In this document: piece after piece, positions 1-9,544 of the stretch | Layout: each line of letters opens with the position of its first letter | Position numbering within the stretch: position 1 is the first letter of the stretch | Assembly (NCBI RefSeq): GCF_000485595.1 | Contig: NW_014577917.1 | Span: 42,005 to 77,711, forward strand | Direction: 5' to 3' | DNA length: 35,707 bases | Origin: Priapulus caudatus | Lineage: Eukaryota > Priapulida > Priapulimorpha > Priapulimorphida > Priapulidae | Position numbers and translations under genes: made by a program | The notes under the pieces: generated by a model | The model's database searches: none | What the model saw: only the letters and a program-made list of their open reading frames with translations | Told to the model about the DNA's origin: nothing

Positions 1-655
1 TCGTGCTTACCTATCTCTAGGCAAGACCATCGCTGGTAGTGCTTGTAGCGTGCGGTTTTCACGCAGTACGAGGCTTGGTCCACATTTATGTCAAATCGTA
101 TCGACCTAGTACGTCAATCCAGTTAAGAGACAAGTTATGCTAAAGGTTAGCACTTTCTCACTCCACCACGTATGGTCATTCTATAGGTGCACAGTACATG
201 GCAGACGTTTGTTTACATGGAGCACATAGGTAGGTGTGCACCTACGCGAGCACAAAACTTACCATCAGGGCCTAGTCCAAGCCATTTTTCATACCGAATA
301 CAGGCGCCCAAATTACGACCCCTAGAAAAACGCCCAAATTACAAAATTCATAAAACGCCCAAATTAGCAGAGCTCTGAAAATTGTGAAAATTATATCTCC
401 ATGTTTCTATCATTATGTAGGCACTGTTTTATAATAAAATGCTCATATAAGATCTATAATCTATTATCTGAATAAAATGTGTCGACCAAACGCCTAATTT
501 AATGTGATAGATAAGAATACGTACATTAACTTAATAATCTAAACACTAAAAAAATATTTTGCTCATGCTATACTGCCCTCTTGCGTTCTCGTTCTACGGC
601 TATCCGTCTGCAATCTTGTTTAAAGCCTGTTTTCTTTTTAAAACTGTTTGCTCAG
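1..655. other. AT-rich flank or intron, no exon recognised
   Basis: I see no exon with domain similarity here. The region holds a short direct repeat of a motif reading CGCCCAAATTA near 306, 332 and 356. The first recognisable exon at 656 begins in mid-domain, so this stretch is most simply an intron, with earlier exons of the gene further upstream. Confidence 0.5.
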
Positions 656-847
656 TTTAACCAGCACGGGGCAATCATCTTCTCGGACGTCGACCCAGCA
701 TCAGAGGGCGTTGCTGCTGCCGCGTTATCACGGAGAGCATATGCAGCGCCATCTGCCCGCGCGCTCAATCATGTGGTGTTCCTGCCGGAGCAGCGGGAGT
801 TAGGAATAGCAGCAGTATATTGGACCCTCATGCTCGTCGATGACACG
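656..847 (+). CDS. Exon: N-terminal part of NIDO domain
   Basis: Sixty-four codons, phase 0 to phase 0, between a pyrimidine-rich acceptor (TTTGCTCAG) and a GTACTG donor. The product contains FNQHGAIIFSD and later GIAAVYWTLMLVDDT. In nidogen-like (NIDO) domains the early part reads roughly N-G-x-I-x-F, and the middle reads x-x-[FY]-W-x-D-x-D-T, immediately followed by the G-x-[VF]-[FY]-Y strand. That strand is what the next exon at 1414 encodes (EAGVFYKVLVRE). The match is weaker than for the following exons, and the insert between the two motifs is alanine-rich and unusual. The assignment rests partly on phase and position. Alternative explanation: an unrelated open stretch that happens to be in phase. 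Confidence 0.65.
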
Positions 848-1413
848 GTACTGGGAGAGGGAGGGAACCAGTCGGTTGGTCAGTCTAGAGTGTCTGGGCT
901 GCTGGGCTGGCCAAGGCCAGGCTGCCTGGCTGTGCTCCTCACTGAGGCAATTCGTCTTGTCGTTTTGTTGTTACGAGTAAAATCTGAGAATTTTCTTCGG
1001 CTATTTAGTCATCAGTTATTTTTAGGACATTGTCTGCTGGATACAGTTGGATATTTTTGCCTCAGTACGAATCTGTTTTTATTACTTGATTGTATTGAAT
1101 GATGATCTATATGCCTGCTGTTATTGACTGCCAGGTATTGCCAAGCTGTGTAAATAGGTCTTAAAGAAACATACGTGCCATTGAAGTGTCACGATGTTTA
1201 CACCTTTGTGCATGCACGTAAAACACGCATAAACCGGTCTAGCTTAATTGAAGAAATATTCACAGTGGGTGGCTTAGTTACCGCACTCAGATGGGCAGGT
1301 TAATTAGATGTACTTCTCACTGTCACGTAAGAAGTAGACATATACTTTGACAGTTAATGAAATGAGGGACACTTTGTCAGTATCTTCTTTGACGTTGCTT
1401 GCATTCGTTGCAG

Positions 1414-1572
1414 ACGCCCGAAGCCGGTGTCTTCTACAAGGTGTTGGTGAGGGAGCGTGGTGCCTCCGATGCAGCCATTATTGATCGCATCATGGGTGGC
1501 GCGGGAAGCGGCATAGAGTGGGCTCTGATCATCACCTGGAGCAAGATGCAGCAGCCAGGCAACAAACAGAGT
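1414..1572 (+). CDS. Exon: central part of NIDO domain
   Basis: Fifty-three codons, phase 0 to 0, acceptor TTCGTTGCAG and donor GTAGGA. The peptide starts TPEAGVFYKVLVRERG and ends EWALIITWSKMQQPGNKQS. This fits the NIDO consensus (Pfam PF06119): a G-x-V-[FY]-Y-R strand, a run of small residues with acidic positions, then [WA]-L-I-[VI]-T-W followed by a polar loop. NIDO domains occur in nidogen, tectorin alpha, mucin-4, mesh and related secreted or surface proteins, usually N-terminal. The next exon continues with TFQAAVLSSYETTS, the expected N-T-F-Q-x-V-L strand. Confidence 0.85.
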
Positions 1573-1667
1573 GTAGGAGCAAATCAAAGTCCAGTAGTCT
1601 CTATGTCTGTCTCACGCATGTGGGTTTCTCTGTGCCTGCACTGACTCATCACCTGTTACTCTGTCCC

Positions 1668-1960
1668 TCCCTTTCTCTCTCCCTCTCTCCCTCTCTCCCT
1701 CCCTCTCCCTCTCTCTTCCTCTTTCTCTCTCTCGCTCTCTTTTTCTCTCTCGCACATTTTTCAGTATTTCTCGCTAGCTCTCGCTTGTTCTTATTCTTTC
1801 TCTCTTGTTCTCTCCCCCTCCTCTTGCTTCTTAATTGTCTGTTTATCTCTTGCCTTTTATCTCTCTCTCTCATCTCTCTCTTCTCTCTCTACTCTCTCTC
1901 TCTCTCTCTTCTCTCTCTTCATCTCTCTCTCTCTCTCTCTCTCTTCTCTCTTCTCTCCCC

Positions 1961-2013
<53 letters not shown>

Positions 2014-2080
2014 CCCCCTTTCTAGCTGTCTAGTGTTCTCTCTCGCTCTTTTTCACTTTTTCTCTTCATCTATATCTTAA
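1668..2080 (+). repeat. (CT)n-rich polypyrimidine tract in intron
   Basis: Nearly pure C/T sequence, with an uninterrupted CT dinucleotide run at about 1962-2010. It fills most of the intron between the NIDO exons at 1414 and 2134. Open frames across it (serine/leucine on one strand, arginine/glutamate on the other) are low-complexity artefacts. Confidence 0.95.
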
Positions 2081-2133
2081 CACTCTTATCACCAACTGTT
2101 CCAATCTTCTAACAGGTGCCTGCTTTCTTGCAG

Positions 2134-2860
2134 ACGGTTACGTTTCAAGCTGCCGTCCTTTCCAGCTACGAGACGACTAGCGTCCACTACACTTATGCTG
2201 ATGGTCAGATGCACTTTGACATGCGGCTGGCAGGCAGTGTCAGCCAAGCTCCCATACTTATAGGCGTAGTACTGCGGGGCATAGCTGGCACTTACGCAGA
2301 GGAGCATGCACTGTCCTACGCTAGCACTCATGCTGAGCTCACCCTACTGCTACGAATCGACCAGCAGCCTTCTAATGTCAACGCGTCTGTGAAGGGCTGG
2401 CTGGTGTACCCGTGGGTCGGGGCACAGAGCCCTGTCGCTAACCACTACAAAGGCTGCTACGACTGGGCGGTACAGGAAAACCTGCAACCAGTGCCACCTA
2501 CAGGCGTCAACCAGTGTCCGTGCTCACTAGGTGTCGCTACCACTGACGCACAGCACGAAGTTTGGCTTGACAGCGGCATCATGCAGTGCTTCCGTCTGGT
2601 AACTGCCATCACTGAGCCCGGATTGGTAAATTCGGCGCTGACGCCGCGTTGCTGCTATGACGTCGCGACGCAGGCATTGCTGACGTCGGTCACGCTGGCA
2701 CAGGGAGCTAACACCCTGCAACGCTTCATCCCAGGATCCGCCGAACAATTAGACGATGATGCTGCCTACTCCAGCTGCTGCCTGTCGGGTCTGGCTACCA
2801 GATGGTGCTTGCTGTATGTTAGCAGACGCCCTGCAGGTGTATGCGCGCCCTCTGCCACAG
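2134..2860 (+). CDS. Exon: end of NIDO plus complete AMOP domain
   Basis: A 727-nt exon, phase 0 to 1, the largest in the window. Its first ~35 codons (TVTFQAAVLSSYETTSVHYT...) finish the NIDO domain. From about codon 100 it carries the AMOP signature (Pfam PF03782): GCYDW, then QCPCSLGVATTD (compare C-P-C-x-x-x-x-A-x-x-D), a conserved pattern of single cysteines, RCCYD near codon 180, and a final CC...RWCLLYVSRRPAGVC, which matches the C-C-x(n)-C-x-x-Y-x-x-x-R-P-x-x-x-C ending of the family. AMOP is known from mucin-4, SUSD2, mesh and isthmin and is linked to adhesion. An alternative in-frame acceptor at 2115/2116 would add six residues (VPAFLQ). An alternative phase-1 donor at 2836 also exists but would cut off the last conserved cysteine. 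Confidence 0.92.
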
Positions 2861-4394
2861 GTAATATGTACAGTTTGTCAATAATTGAATAACACGTGAA
2901 CATAGGTGAAATTGAATGTAGGCAGCATCACGTGCATGCAACATAATTATGTAAACACATGGCACTCCAGGCAAAGGTCTAGTTTCAGTACGCTCACTTA
3001 TACTATACCTTCTGACTAAGAACTGGTCATAGTGAATATTTATTTATTCATGTAATTATTTATGATTTTATTTATTTATTCATTTTTAGCTCATCTGACA
3101 TACTCAGATGCAGCTTGTAGAATCGCGTGCGTCAGGCCGTGCGTCCATCCGGCCGTGCGTCCATCCGGCCGTCCGTCCGTTAACAGTTGGGCACAAATCT
3201 AAACTGCTCGACATACGGATTCGAAAGTTGGGACGTGGGGGGGTAATCCGAAAACGAGTTGGGATGTCGAAGCTGGGGGGTCAAAGGTCCAAGGTCAAGA
3301 GGTGTAAAAGAAGGGGGAACATTCCCTCCTTAACTTAAGGTATAGGAAGGAAATGCAGAATTGCGGCACAAATCTAAACGGCTCGATCTAGGCTCGTGAT
3401 AGTCGGTGTATAGCATCATGGTAGGAAAAGCTATCACTGTGCCGAAATTGGAGGGCACAGGTCAATGGAACACAGGGCAGATTTTAGACATTTTCTGACG
3501 AAAGGACATGGTCTGACGGAGCGATTGAAAAAACTTTTTTGTTTCAGCGGTGACCTAGCATTTTTGTGGCTTTATTGAAAGGACCATGAAATGTACTTTC
3601 TGCTGACATGCGAAGCGGAAGTGTCGGATAACCTTTTGACCCTCAAGAGGAGGGTTAAACATGGATTTGTTTTCTGTTAGAAAGAATTTGACTGCCAAGT
3701 TTGCTAGTAAAATCTATACATGCCTGGATGTATGAGGCTATACAATGTCCACAGTGAAATTTCAAAAGCTAAATTTGGTTGAAGAAGGTTTATGCTCCTT
3801 AAATCGTATAATTTCTATGCATTTTGTATTGTCAGTGTGTTACATGTAACTTAATTATGCCACTACAGTGCCACTGCCAGTGCATGTGGTGGTGATAGTA
3901 CGGTGTAGTTTTGCCTGGCGTTAATTGGTTACAAGGTGGCAGCTCTCTATTTCAGCCTGTAGGCTTGCGTAAGGTAAATGGATGAGTGCTTATACCTATT
4001 CTGTCTTGCAAATAGTTGTTGCTAACTACGTACGATGGGAGCTTCCATCTTTAATCCTAAGGACATTCAAACGTACGCCGCATCTCGTGGCAAGTTTCAT
4101 AACGATCCCAACGAACATTCTTCGAGAAAGTTCCTGATACCATCCCCAGTGTTCGAAAATAAGGGCTATCCGTTTGTCCGTACTTGTCCATTTCCACGGA
4201 GGACAAGTAGATCTGTCCGGTAGCTGTCCGCCGGAGCAAGCAGCTTTTTAGAGAGCAATTTTCATAATTTTCTACACATCGCTGGCCACTCTGCTGGAGA
4301 GAGAGAGAGAGAGAGAGAGACAGAGGGAAGAGAAGAGAGAGAGCAGAGGAAGAGAGGAATAGAGAGAGAGAGACGAGAGAAGAGAGAGTGAGGT

Positions 4395-4441
<47 letters not shown>

Positions 4442-5031
4442 GAGAGAGAGAGAGTAATAGAGTGAGAGAGAGAGCCGACGAAGAGAGAGAGAGACAGATG
4501 AAGAGAGAGAAAGAGAGAGAGCACACAGAAAGAGAGAGAGAAAGATAGAGAGAGAAAGAGAGAGAGAGAGAAGAGAGAGAGAGAAAGAGAGAGAAGACAA
4601 AGAACAAAGAAAGAGAGAGACAACGAGGAGAGTGAGTGTGAGCGAGTGAGACAGACGAGAGCATGAAGGGAAAGAGAGGGAGCAAGAGAGAGAGAGAGAG
4701 AGAGAGGAGAGAGAATGAGAGAGAGTGATCGTCGAGCGAGAGAGAGAGAGAGAGAGAGAGAGTGATCGAGCGCAGAGAGAGAGGGAGAGAGAGAGAGCGC
4801 GAAGGAAGAGAGAGGCAGAGCGGAGACGCGAAAGAGAAAGAAATGAGAGAGACTACGAGGGAGAGCGAACGCGGCGATGGGAGGGTGCTCTTGATTCGTT
4901 TGCCAGTGAGTTTAGCATCAGAACACCTGCCGTCAGGTGAGCGCTGTCGCCTCTGCGGCACTTGTTTTATTTATACATACTAAATTTGATAGATAAACAA
5001 CATCTTCTAAATGATTTCTGATATTTTTCAG
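2861..5031. other. Intron of 2.2 kb where a vWD domain would be expected
   Basis: In related NIDO-AMOP proteins a von Willebrand type D domain normally follows AMOP. I searched all frames here for its G-D-P-H start and cysteine pattern and saw none. Contents: a short tandem repeat of a 16-bp CCATCCGGCC-containing unit at 3125-3180, a repeated GGCACAAATCTAAAC motif at about 3189 and 3365, unremarkable AT-rich sequence from 3340 to 4280, and a long (GA)n tract from 4296. Confidence 0.6.
4296..4870 (+). repeat. (GA)n-rich polypurine tract
   Basis: About 570 bp of GA dinucleotide repeats with scattered interruptions. It is purine-rich on the + strand, the reverse of the CT tracts in neighbouring introns. 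The long serine/leucine frames on the - strand here are repeat artefacts. Confidence 0.95.
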
Positions 5032-5215
5032 CCAACAACCCTCCACAGTGTTACTATGACCTTAGCCCCATGGGTCTAGTGACAGCTGGACAGGATGTCA
5101 TCCTGCCAAACCAGTTTGAAACAATCGACCTTGAGTCTGACTCCATAACCTACTCTCTTAAAACGGCACCCTCTGGTGTCAGTGTCGACACACTAACAGG
5201 CAACCTGACTATGGA
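5032..5215 (+). CDS. Exon: He_PIG/cadherin-like module
   Basis: 184 nt, phase 1 to 2, acceptor GATATTTTTCAG and donor GTAGGT. The peptide begins ANNPPQCYYDLSPMG and carries DLESDSITYSLKTAPSGVSV followed by DTLTGNLTM. The pattern D-x-x-x-D-x-[IV]-T-Y-S-L-x-x-x-P-x-G-[VL]-x-[VI]-D-x-x-T-G-x-[LI] is that of putative Ig/cadherin-like domains (He_PIG type). In mucin-4-like proteins such a piece follows the vWD domain and precedes a C-terminal EGF region. If the exon were extended past the donor it would hit TAG at once, which supports the GTAGGT donor. Confidence 0.8.
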
Positions 5216-5367
5216 GTAGGTGCACCTTACGACATTTGAAAATCTGCCGGCGGTAAGTTGTTCTTCATTTAAAGTGTCGCAAAAAGAGCCTTCCATTGCT
5301 CGTCCTATTTCTTGGATGGATACACCTACACATAGTCTAGGTTAACTCATTGTTTGCTATTGAGAGC

Positions 5368-5554
5368 AGAGGGGCGTGTACAGCGGAGGGGTCCAGGGGG
5401 TCCGGACTTCCCCCCTGCTCGCGCAGAAACACATCTAAGGGCGGTCTAATTTCAACATTTTTCTGGGGGAGGTCCCCCCCCTCCGCTTTGTGCTCGCAAG
5501 TTTGGGTTACGGTTAGACCCCCCCCCCTGTAGGCAAATCCTGTACACGCCCCTG
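5368..5554. mobile_element. Short hAT-like MITE with perfect 13-bp inverted ends
   Basis: The left end AGGGGCGTGTACA (5370-5382) is the exact reverse complement of TGTACACGCCCCT (5541-5553). Both ends can be extended to a CAG-type hAT terminus. The hexamer GAGAGC lies just outside each end (5362-5367 and 5555-5560) and could be the core of a target-site duplication. The interior is C/G-homopolymer-rich and non-coding. Family assignment is inferred from the ends. Confidence 0.7.
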
Positions 5555-5599
5555 GAGAGCCCCTCAGACATAGACTGAAACATTAGAGGGTTCATGACC

Positions 5600-5875
5600 C
5601 TAAACGCTCACCCCCCACCCCATGTCTTCCTATCTGTCTGCTTGTCTTCTTATCTATCTGTCTGTCTGTCTTTCTGTTTGAACCGTGCGTCAGTCCGTGC
5701 GCGTGCATGCGTACGTGCCTGTCTGTCTGCCTGTCTGTCTCTCTGTATGCCTGCCTGCCTACCTGCTGCCTGCCTGCCTGTTTGTTTGTGTGTTTGTCTG
5801 TATGTCTGTCTCCATCTTTCTTTATCCATCTATCCATTCATCCATGCCATACATCCATCCACCCATCTGTCACCA
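5600..5875 (+). repeat. Degenerate (CTGT)n/(CTGC)n/(CATC)n tetranucleotide repeats
   Basis: A stretch of imperfect tetranucleotide repeats. CTGT and CTGC dominate from about 5635 to 5805, and CATC/CATT units follow to about 5870. Non-coding intron sequence. Confidence 0.85.
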
Positions 5876-5945
5876 TATATTAATTAAGTCATCTTGTTAC
5901 TAGCTGTATAAGGTTTTATTCACAGCCATTGTTACCATCTTACAG

Positions 5946-6018
5946 ATTACGTTGCTGTGCGAGCGACGGTCAAACAGCCAGCCTGACCCTCCTACCTGTA
6001 CTACTGTGCACCTGTCAG
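5946..6018 (+). CDS. Exon: end of He_PIG-like module, start of cysteine-rich EGF-like region
   Basis: 73 nt, phase 2 to 0, acceptor CATCTTACAG and donor GTGAGA. The junction codon with the exon at 5032 makes Glu, then LRCCASDGQTASLTLLPVLL and CTCQ. The [VL]-x-[VC]-x-A-[ST]-D-G...L-x-P-V-x-L-C-x-C pattern is a typical last strand of the cadherin-like unit running into a C-x-C that opens an EGF-like segment. Small, but both splice signals and phases fit exactly. Confidence 0.78.
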
Positions 6019-6369
6019 GTGAGATTTCAATCACTACTAGCTGTCTCTGTAAGTAAGCTAGGTATAGGATGTTGCTTGACTGCACTTTTATACGCTGACT
6101 GCATCGATCTGTATATTATCTGGAAAAGATTAGCAATTAAGTAACTGGTCCATCTAAATTCATTTGACCTCTGCATTGTTTTTATCGCCCAAATTACGTC
6201 AGACTGTTGAAGAGTGATGTAGCATCTAAAACTATGCCTATCTAAGACACTATATGCCTCCAAGGAGATCTCACTTCTAGGCGTGCAGTATGATGTTGTA
6301 CCTGCGTGCGTGTATACGTGCTAGCATGCGTATTGTTAGTTGCGTGGCGTGGTGAGGTATATGTATGTC

Positions 6370-6454
6370 TCTCCGTCCCCTCTATTTCTCGCCTCCTCTC
6401 CTACCTTCTCTCTCCCACCTTCTCTCTCTCTCTCGCGCCGTGCCTCTCCTCTCT

Positions 6455-6492
<38 letters not shown>

Positions 6493-6538
6493 CTCCTCCG
6501 CTCCTCTCTCTCTCTTTCTCGCTCTGTCTCCTCTCTGA

Positions 6539-6579
<41 letters not shown>

Positions 6580-6820
6580 ATCTCTTTCTCCATCTCTGTC
6601 TTCTGTGTATGTGCGTGCGTGCTTGCGTGCTTGCGCGTGGCGTTGCGTGCGTGCGTGCGTTCGTGTGTGCTTGCGTGTGGTTGTGTGCAGTAACATACTG
6701 CACACAAACACACGCAAGCACATGCCAGTATGTGTGTGCATTTGTGCATGTGTATGTGTATGCGCGTGTGTGGGTGCACGTATACATGTATGCATGTGTA
6801 TGCATGTGGATGTGGATATA
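6370..6820 (+). repeat. (CT)n tract followed by (GTGC)n/(GT)n-rich repeats
   Basis: CT dinucleotide repeats run from about 6370 to 6600. An irregular tract rich in GTGC, GCGT and GTAT follows to about 6820. Long open frames on both strands here are artefacts of the repeats. Confidence 0.93.
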
Positions 6821-6896
6821 ATATCCAAAACTACAGGCTCTTGCTGATGTCCTTTGGTTGTATGTGTTCTTACTGTAAAAAAAAAAAAGACGGTAG

Positions 6897-7038
6897 GAAA
6901 CGTGTCTGGAGAATAGCCCGAGTGATACAGACGCCTTCTACAGGATGGCACGCTGCGTCTGTGTGCACGGCTACACAGGCCTCTCCTTTCTCTGTCAGTA
7001 TGACTTAGATGGGTGTGCTGACAGCCCCTGTTTCCCAG
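6897..7038 (+). CDS. Exon: atypical EGF-like unit
   Basis: 142 nt, phase 0 to 1. The peptide starts ETCLENSPSDTDAFYRMARC, continues CVCVHGYTG and ends YDLDGCADSPCFPG. This is the C-x-C-x-x-G-[YF]-x-G half of an EGF-like fold followed by the D-x-D-G-C-x-x-x-P-C-F-P-G start of the next one, as in mucin-4-like and related proteins. The upstream frame is closed by TAG at 6894-6896, so the acceptor GGTAG at 6896/6897 is the longest possible choice. An AG at 6911 is a shorter in-phase alternative. The acceptor context (an A-run rather than pyrimidines) is poor, so the start is less sure than the end (donor GTGCGT). Confidence 0.75.
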
Positions 7039-7142
7039 GTGCGTGTCCACACATGCAACCACGCATGGATGCATTAAAATATACACGTACATAGATGCAC
7101 ATCTCTGTGAAGTTTCCAAGCATTGGTAGAAGTAACAATTGG

Positions 7143-7202
7143 TGCTCTCTCTCTCTCTGTCTTTCTTTCTCTCTCCCTCTCTCTCTCTCTATTCTTATTC
7201 TT

Positions 7203-7240
<38 letters not shown>

Positions 7241-7288
7241 CCTCCTCTCTCTGCTTCTCTCTTCCTCTTCTCCTCTCTCTGCTCTCCC

Positions 7289-7332
<44 letters not shown>

Positions 7333-7420
7333 CTCTTTCTCTCTCTCTCTTTCTTTCACACTCTCTTACGCTTTATCATTCTCTCTTGATATTCTTGCTT
7401 TTCTCTCGCTTGCTCATGCA
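7143..7420 (+). repeat. (CT)n-rich polypyrimidine tract
   Basis: About 280 bp of CT repeats with TTTC interruptions. It lies in the intron between the exons ending at 7038 and starting at 7478, close upstream of the acceptor. Confidence 0.95.
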
Positions 7421-7477
7421 CACGCTCTATCACTTTCTCCCATTTCGCGTGAGTTTAATGTTGCTGTGCTTGTACAG

Positions 7478-7585
7478 GTGTTGTCTGCCAGGACGTGCCT
7501 GCTAACAATACGAGTGTGTCCAGCCCGGCGTACATCTGCTCTAGCTGTCCCAACGACCACAGAGGCGACGGTCAAGTGTGCTACG
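7478..7585 (+). CDS. Exon: second atypical EGF-like unit
   Basis: Thirty-six codons, phase 1 to 1, acceptor TGCTTGTACAG, donor GTACCA. The peptide reads GVVCQDVPANN... and YICSSCPNDHRGDGQVCYG. This completes the unit begun in the previous exon: G-V-x-C-x-D-x-P followed by Y-x-C-x-x-C-P-x-x-x-x-G-D-G-x-x-C. The C-x-x-C spacing (rather than C-x-C) and the G-D-G turn are typical of thrombospondin/COMP-like EGF units. The motif just after the donor (from 7588) resembles one after the donor at 30488. Confidence 0.85.
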
Positions 7586-8080
7586 GTACCATATCATCAG
7601 GAGCGAATAAAAACTAATGTTTTTTGCTAAATTCGTTTTTTTATTTACTACCAATAAATAAAATCAAAAGGAGTGTCCGATGCTTAGTTATTAGAAATCA
7701 ATGTTTTTCTATTTAGGATATTCATGATTTAAAAATTTTAAATGACAAATCTTTGTTTGTATATACTTCTGTATTATATGCAGCATAGTATTGCGAGAAT
7801 ATAATCTTTCCACACACACGTAATCTTTGTGTGTAGTGCCGTTCATATAATGTGTTCTCGACACGGAAAATCTTCCTCGAATCATTTTCAAATACCAATA
7901 TCATATCAGCATGCATCATTCCTATTATATTATGGCTAACTTTAGGAAAAACAAAGAAAGCGCGCGTATTCATTGCCTTTCGTAAAGCAATTAGCTTCAT
8001 AAACTGTTGTCAAACCTCATTCCGTCAACACATGCACTTGTTGACATGCCTGAGTGCCTTGTATTCTACATGACCCGTAG
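7586..8080. other. Intron, AT-rich, no feature beyond a foldback-like motif
   Basis: The first ~35 bases (ATCATCAGGAGCGAATAAAA and what follows) resemble the end of the inverted-repeat element at 30491-30882. The rest is AT-rich with no recognised repeat. A 92-codon open frame on the - strand (7722-8000) shows no family features and is judged spurious. Confidence 0.5.
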
Positions 8081-8208
8081 ACTACAACGAGTGTGCATCA
8101 GCCGGGGTGGCTAGGTGTGAGCATACGTGTACAAACCTGCCAGGGGAGGCTATGCCTGCGGCTGCCACCAAGGCTTCATACGAGCTGATGACAGCTACTC
8201 ATGTGAAG
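8081..8208 (+). CDS. Exon: calcium-binding EGF repeat 1 with an internal frameshift
   Basis: Acceptor TGACCCGTAG, donor GTATCT. The exon starts in frame as DYNECASAGVARCEHTCTNL and PG. It then resumes one frame over as GYACGCHQGF...DSYSCEG, together giving the six cysteines of a calcium-binding EGF repeat. Length is 128 nt, whereas all the neighbouring phase 1-1 EGF exons are multiples of three. The frame changes around 8146-8150 (CCAGGGGAGGCTAT): two extra bases or one missing base would explain it. Assembly error, allelic mutation or an already inactive exon are all possible. Exon skipping would keep the frame of the neighbours because both introns are phase 1. Confidence 0.8.
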
Positions 8209-8372
8209 GTATCTCTTCTCTCTCTCTCTCTCTCCTCTCTCCTCTGCTCTCTCTCCTCTCTCTCGTCTCTCTCTTTCTCTCCCTTTCTCTGCTTTTTCTA
8301 TATATATATATATATATATCTTATCCTCTCCTCCTCTCTCACTCTCTCTCTCTCGTCCTGCTCTCTCATCTC

Positions 8373-8428
<56 letters not shown>

Positions 8429-8435
8429 TCTCTCC

Positions 8436-8482
<47 letters not shown>
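8209..8482 (+). repeat. (CT)n with embedded (TA)n microsatellites
   Basis: CT repeats start immediately after the splice donor of the exon at 8081. A short (TA)n run lies at about 8302-8319 and a longer one at about 8382-8423, with more CT repeats to about 8480. Confidence 0.95.
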
Positions 8483-8485
<3 letters not shown>

Positions 8486-8544
8486 CTCTGTCTTTATCTC
8501 TTTGCCCCACAACTGCGAGGTAAACACTAACTGTTCACCATGTC

Positions 8545-8890
8545 TGAGAGAGGTTGGAATAGGGATAGGGAGAAAAGTTGGGGTGAGGTAGGAAGGGAGA
8601 TAGGAAAGAAGGTACGAATGGAGGTGGGGATGGATATGAGGAGACAGGTAGGAAGGGAGATGAAAAAGAAGTTGCGGAGTGAGCTGGGAAGAGAGGTGAG
8701 AAGGGAGATCTAGAAAAAAATTGAAGAACAAATAAAATGAAGAAATTTGAAGGGAGATAGGAACGTAAGAAGACAGTTGGGAATGGAGGTTGAATGGGAT
8801 GTTGAAAGGGACATTGAGTGGGAACCGAGAGGGTAGGTAAAATGGGAGATGGAAATGGATATTGGAAAAGATGTGGAGAATGGTCCGCAA
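8545..8890 (+). repeat. Degenerate purine-rich tandem repeat
   Basis: A G/A-rich stretch built from variants of GGAAGGGAGATAGGA and GGAATGGAGGT, with a rough period of 10-30 bp. No coding signal. The 172-codon - strand frame across it consists only of low-complexity Leu/Pro/Ser/His residues. Confidence 0.75.
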
Positions 8891-9177
8891 AGCTACCTTA
8901 ATCTATTTATTTGGCCTTAGATTTTTCACTAACTCGCAATCAGATGAGGTTGCATACGTGTCTGTCCAATGCGTTATTTGATAAAGGAAATGACCATGAT
9001 TACAACTCCCACCGAGCAGTCTTACTGATAACTTTCTTTGCCGTCCCTCTTTTCATCTTGTTTCTATCTCCCTCTCTATTTGAGGGTTTTTCTGATATTA
9101 TCGTGGTTATATTAATAAGTCTACCAATAAATGTTGATAAAGGTGTCTGGGTCGTTGACATCTAGTTACCTCTGCAG

Positions 9178-9300
9178 ATGTGGACGAGTGTGCTGGATCA
9201 AGCGACATGTGTGGTTCGCACGGGAACTGTGTGAACACACTTGGTAGTTTCACCTGCCAGTGTGAGACGGGATACTACCGCCTCCACGCGGAATGTGTTG
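9178..9300 (+). CDS. Exon: calcium-binding EGF repeat 2
   Basis: Forty-one codons, phase 1-1, acceptor CCTCTGCAG, donor GTAAGT. Starts [18 protein letters not shown] and contains [12 protein letters not shown], then [11 protein letters not shown]. It has the calcium-ligand start D-x-D-E-C, six cysteines and the Asp/Asn hydroxylation consensus C-x-[DN]-x(4)-[FY]-x-C-x-C. A textbook calcium-binding EGF (PF07645) on one symmetric exon. Confidence 0.96.
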
Positions 9301-9541
9301 GTAAGTTGTGGTAGTTGTACATGTTGTATATTACATATTAGTAAGTGATGGTCGTGCTAGTAGTATATTACATGTTAGTATGTGGTGGTCGTGATAGTGG
9401 TACATTACAATTTACATGTTAGTAAGTGCTTGTGGTGGTAGTTGTACATTACATGTTAGTAAGTGCTTGTGTTAGTAGTGGTACATAACATGTTAGTAAG
9501 TGGTGGTCGTGGTAGTGGTATATTACATGTTAGTAAGTAGA
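9301..9541 (+). repeat. Minisatellite, left part (GTACATTACATGTTAGTAAG-type unit)
   Basis: Five or six imperfect copies of a unit of about 40-45 bp containing TACATTACATGTTAGTAAGT and a GTGGTAGT-type linker. Related sequence resumes at about 10925-11100 and 11348-11375, so the array appears to be split by later insertions. Confidence 0.8.
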
Positions 9542-9544
9542 TAG

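Noticed and set aside
1518-2080. Overlapping open frames rich in Ser/Leu (+) and Arg/Glu (-)
   Set aside because: They are translations of the CT dinucleotide tract. Similar artefacts occur at 4057-4983, 6306-7119, 7095-7630, 8107-8591, 27385-27883 and 28003-28345.
7722-8000. 92-codon open frame on - strand
   Set aside because: Lies in an AT-rich intron, with no recognised motif and no supporting signals.
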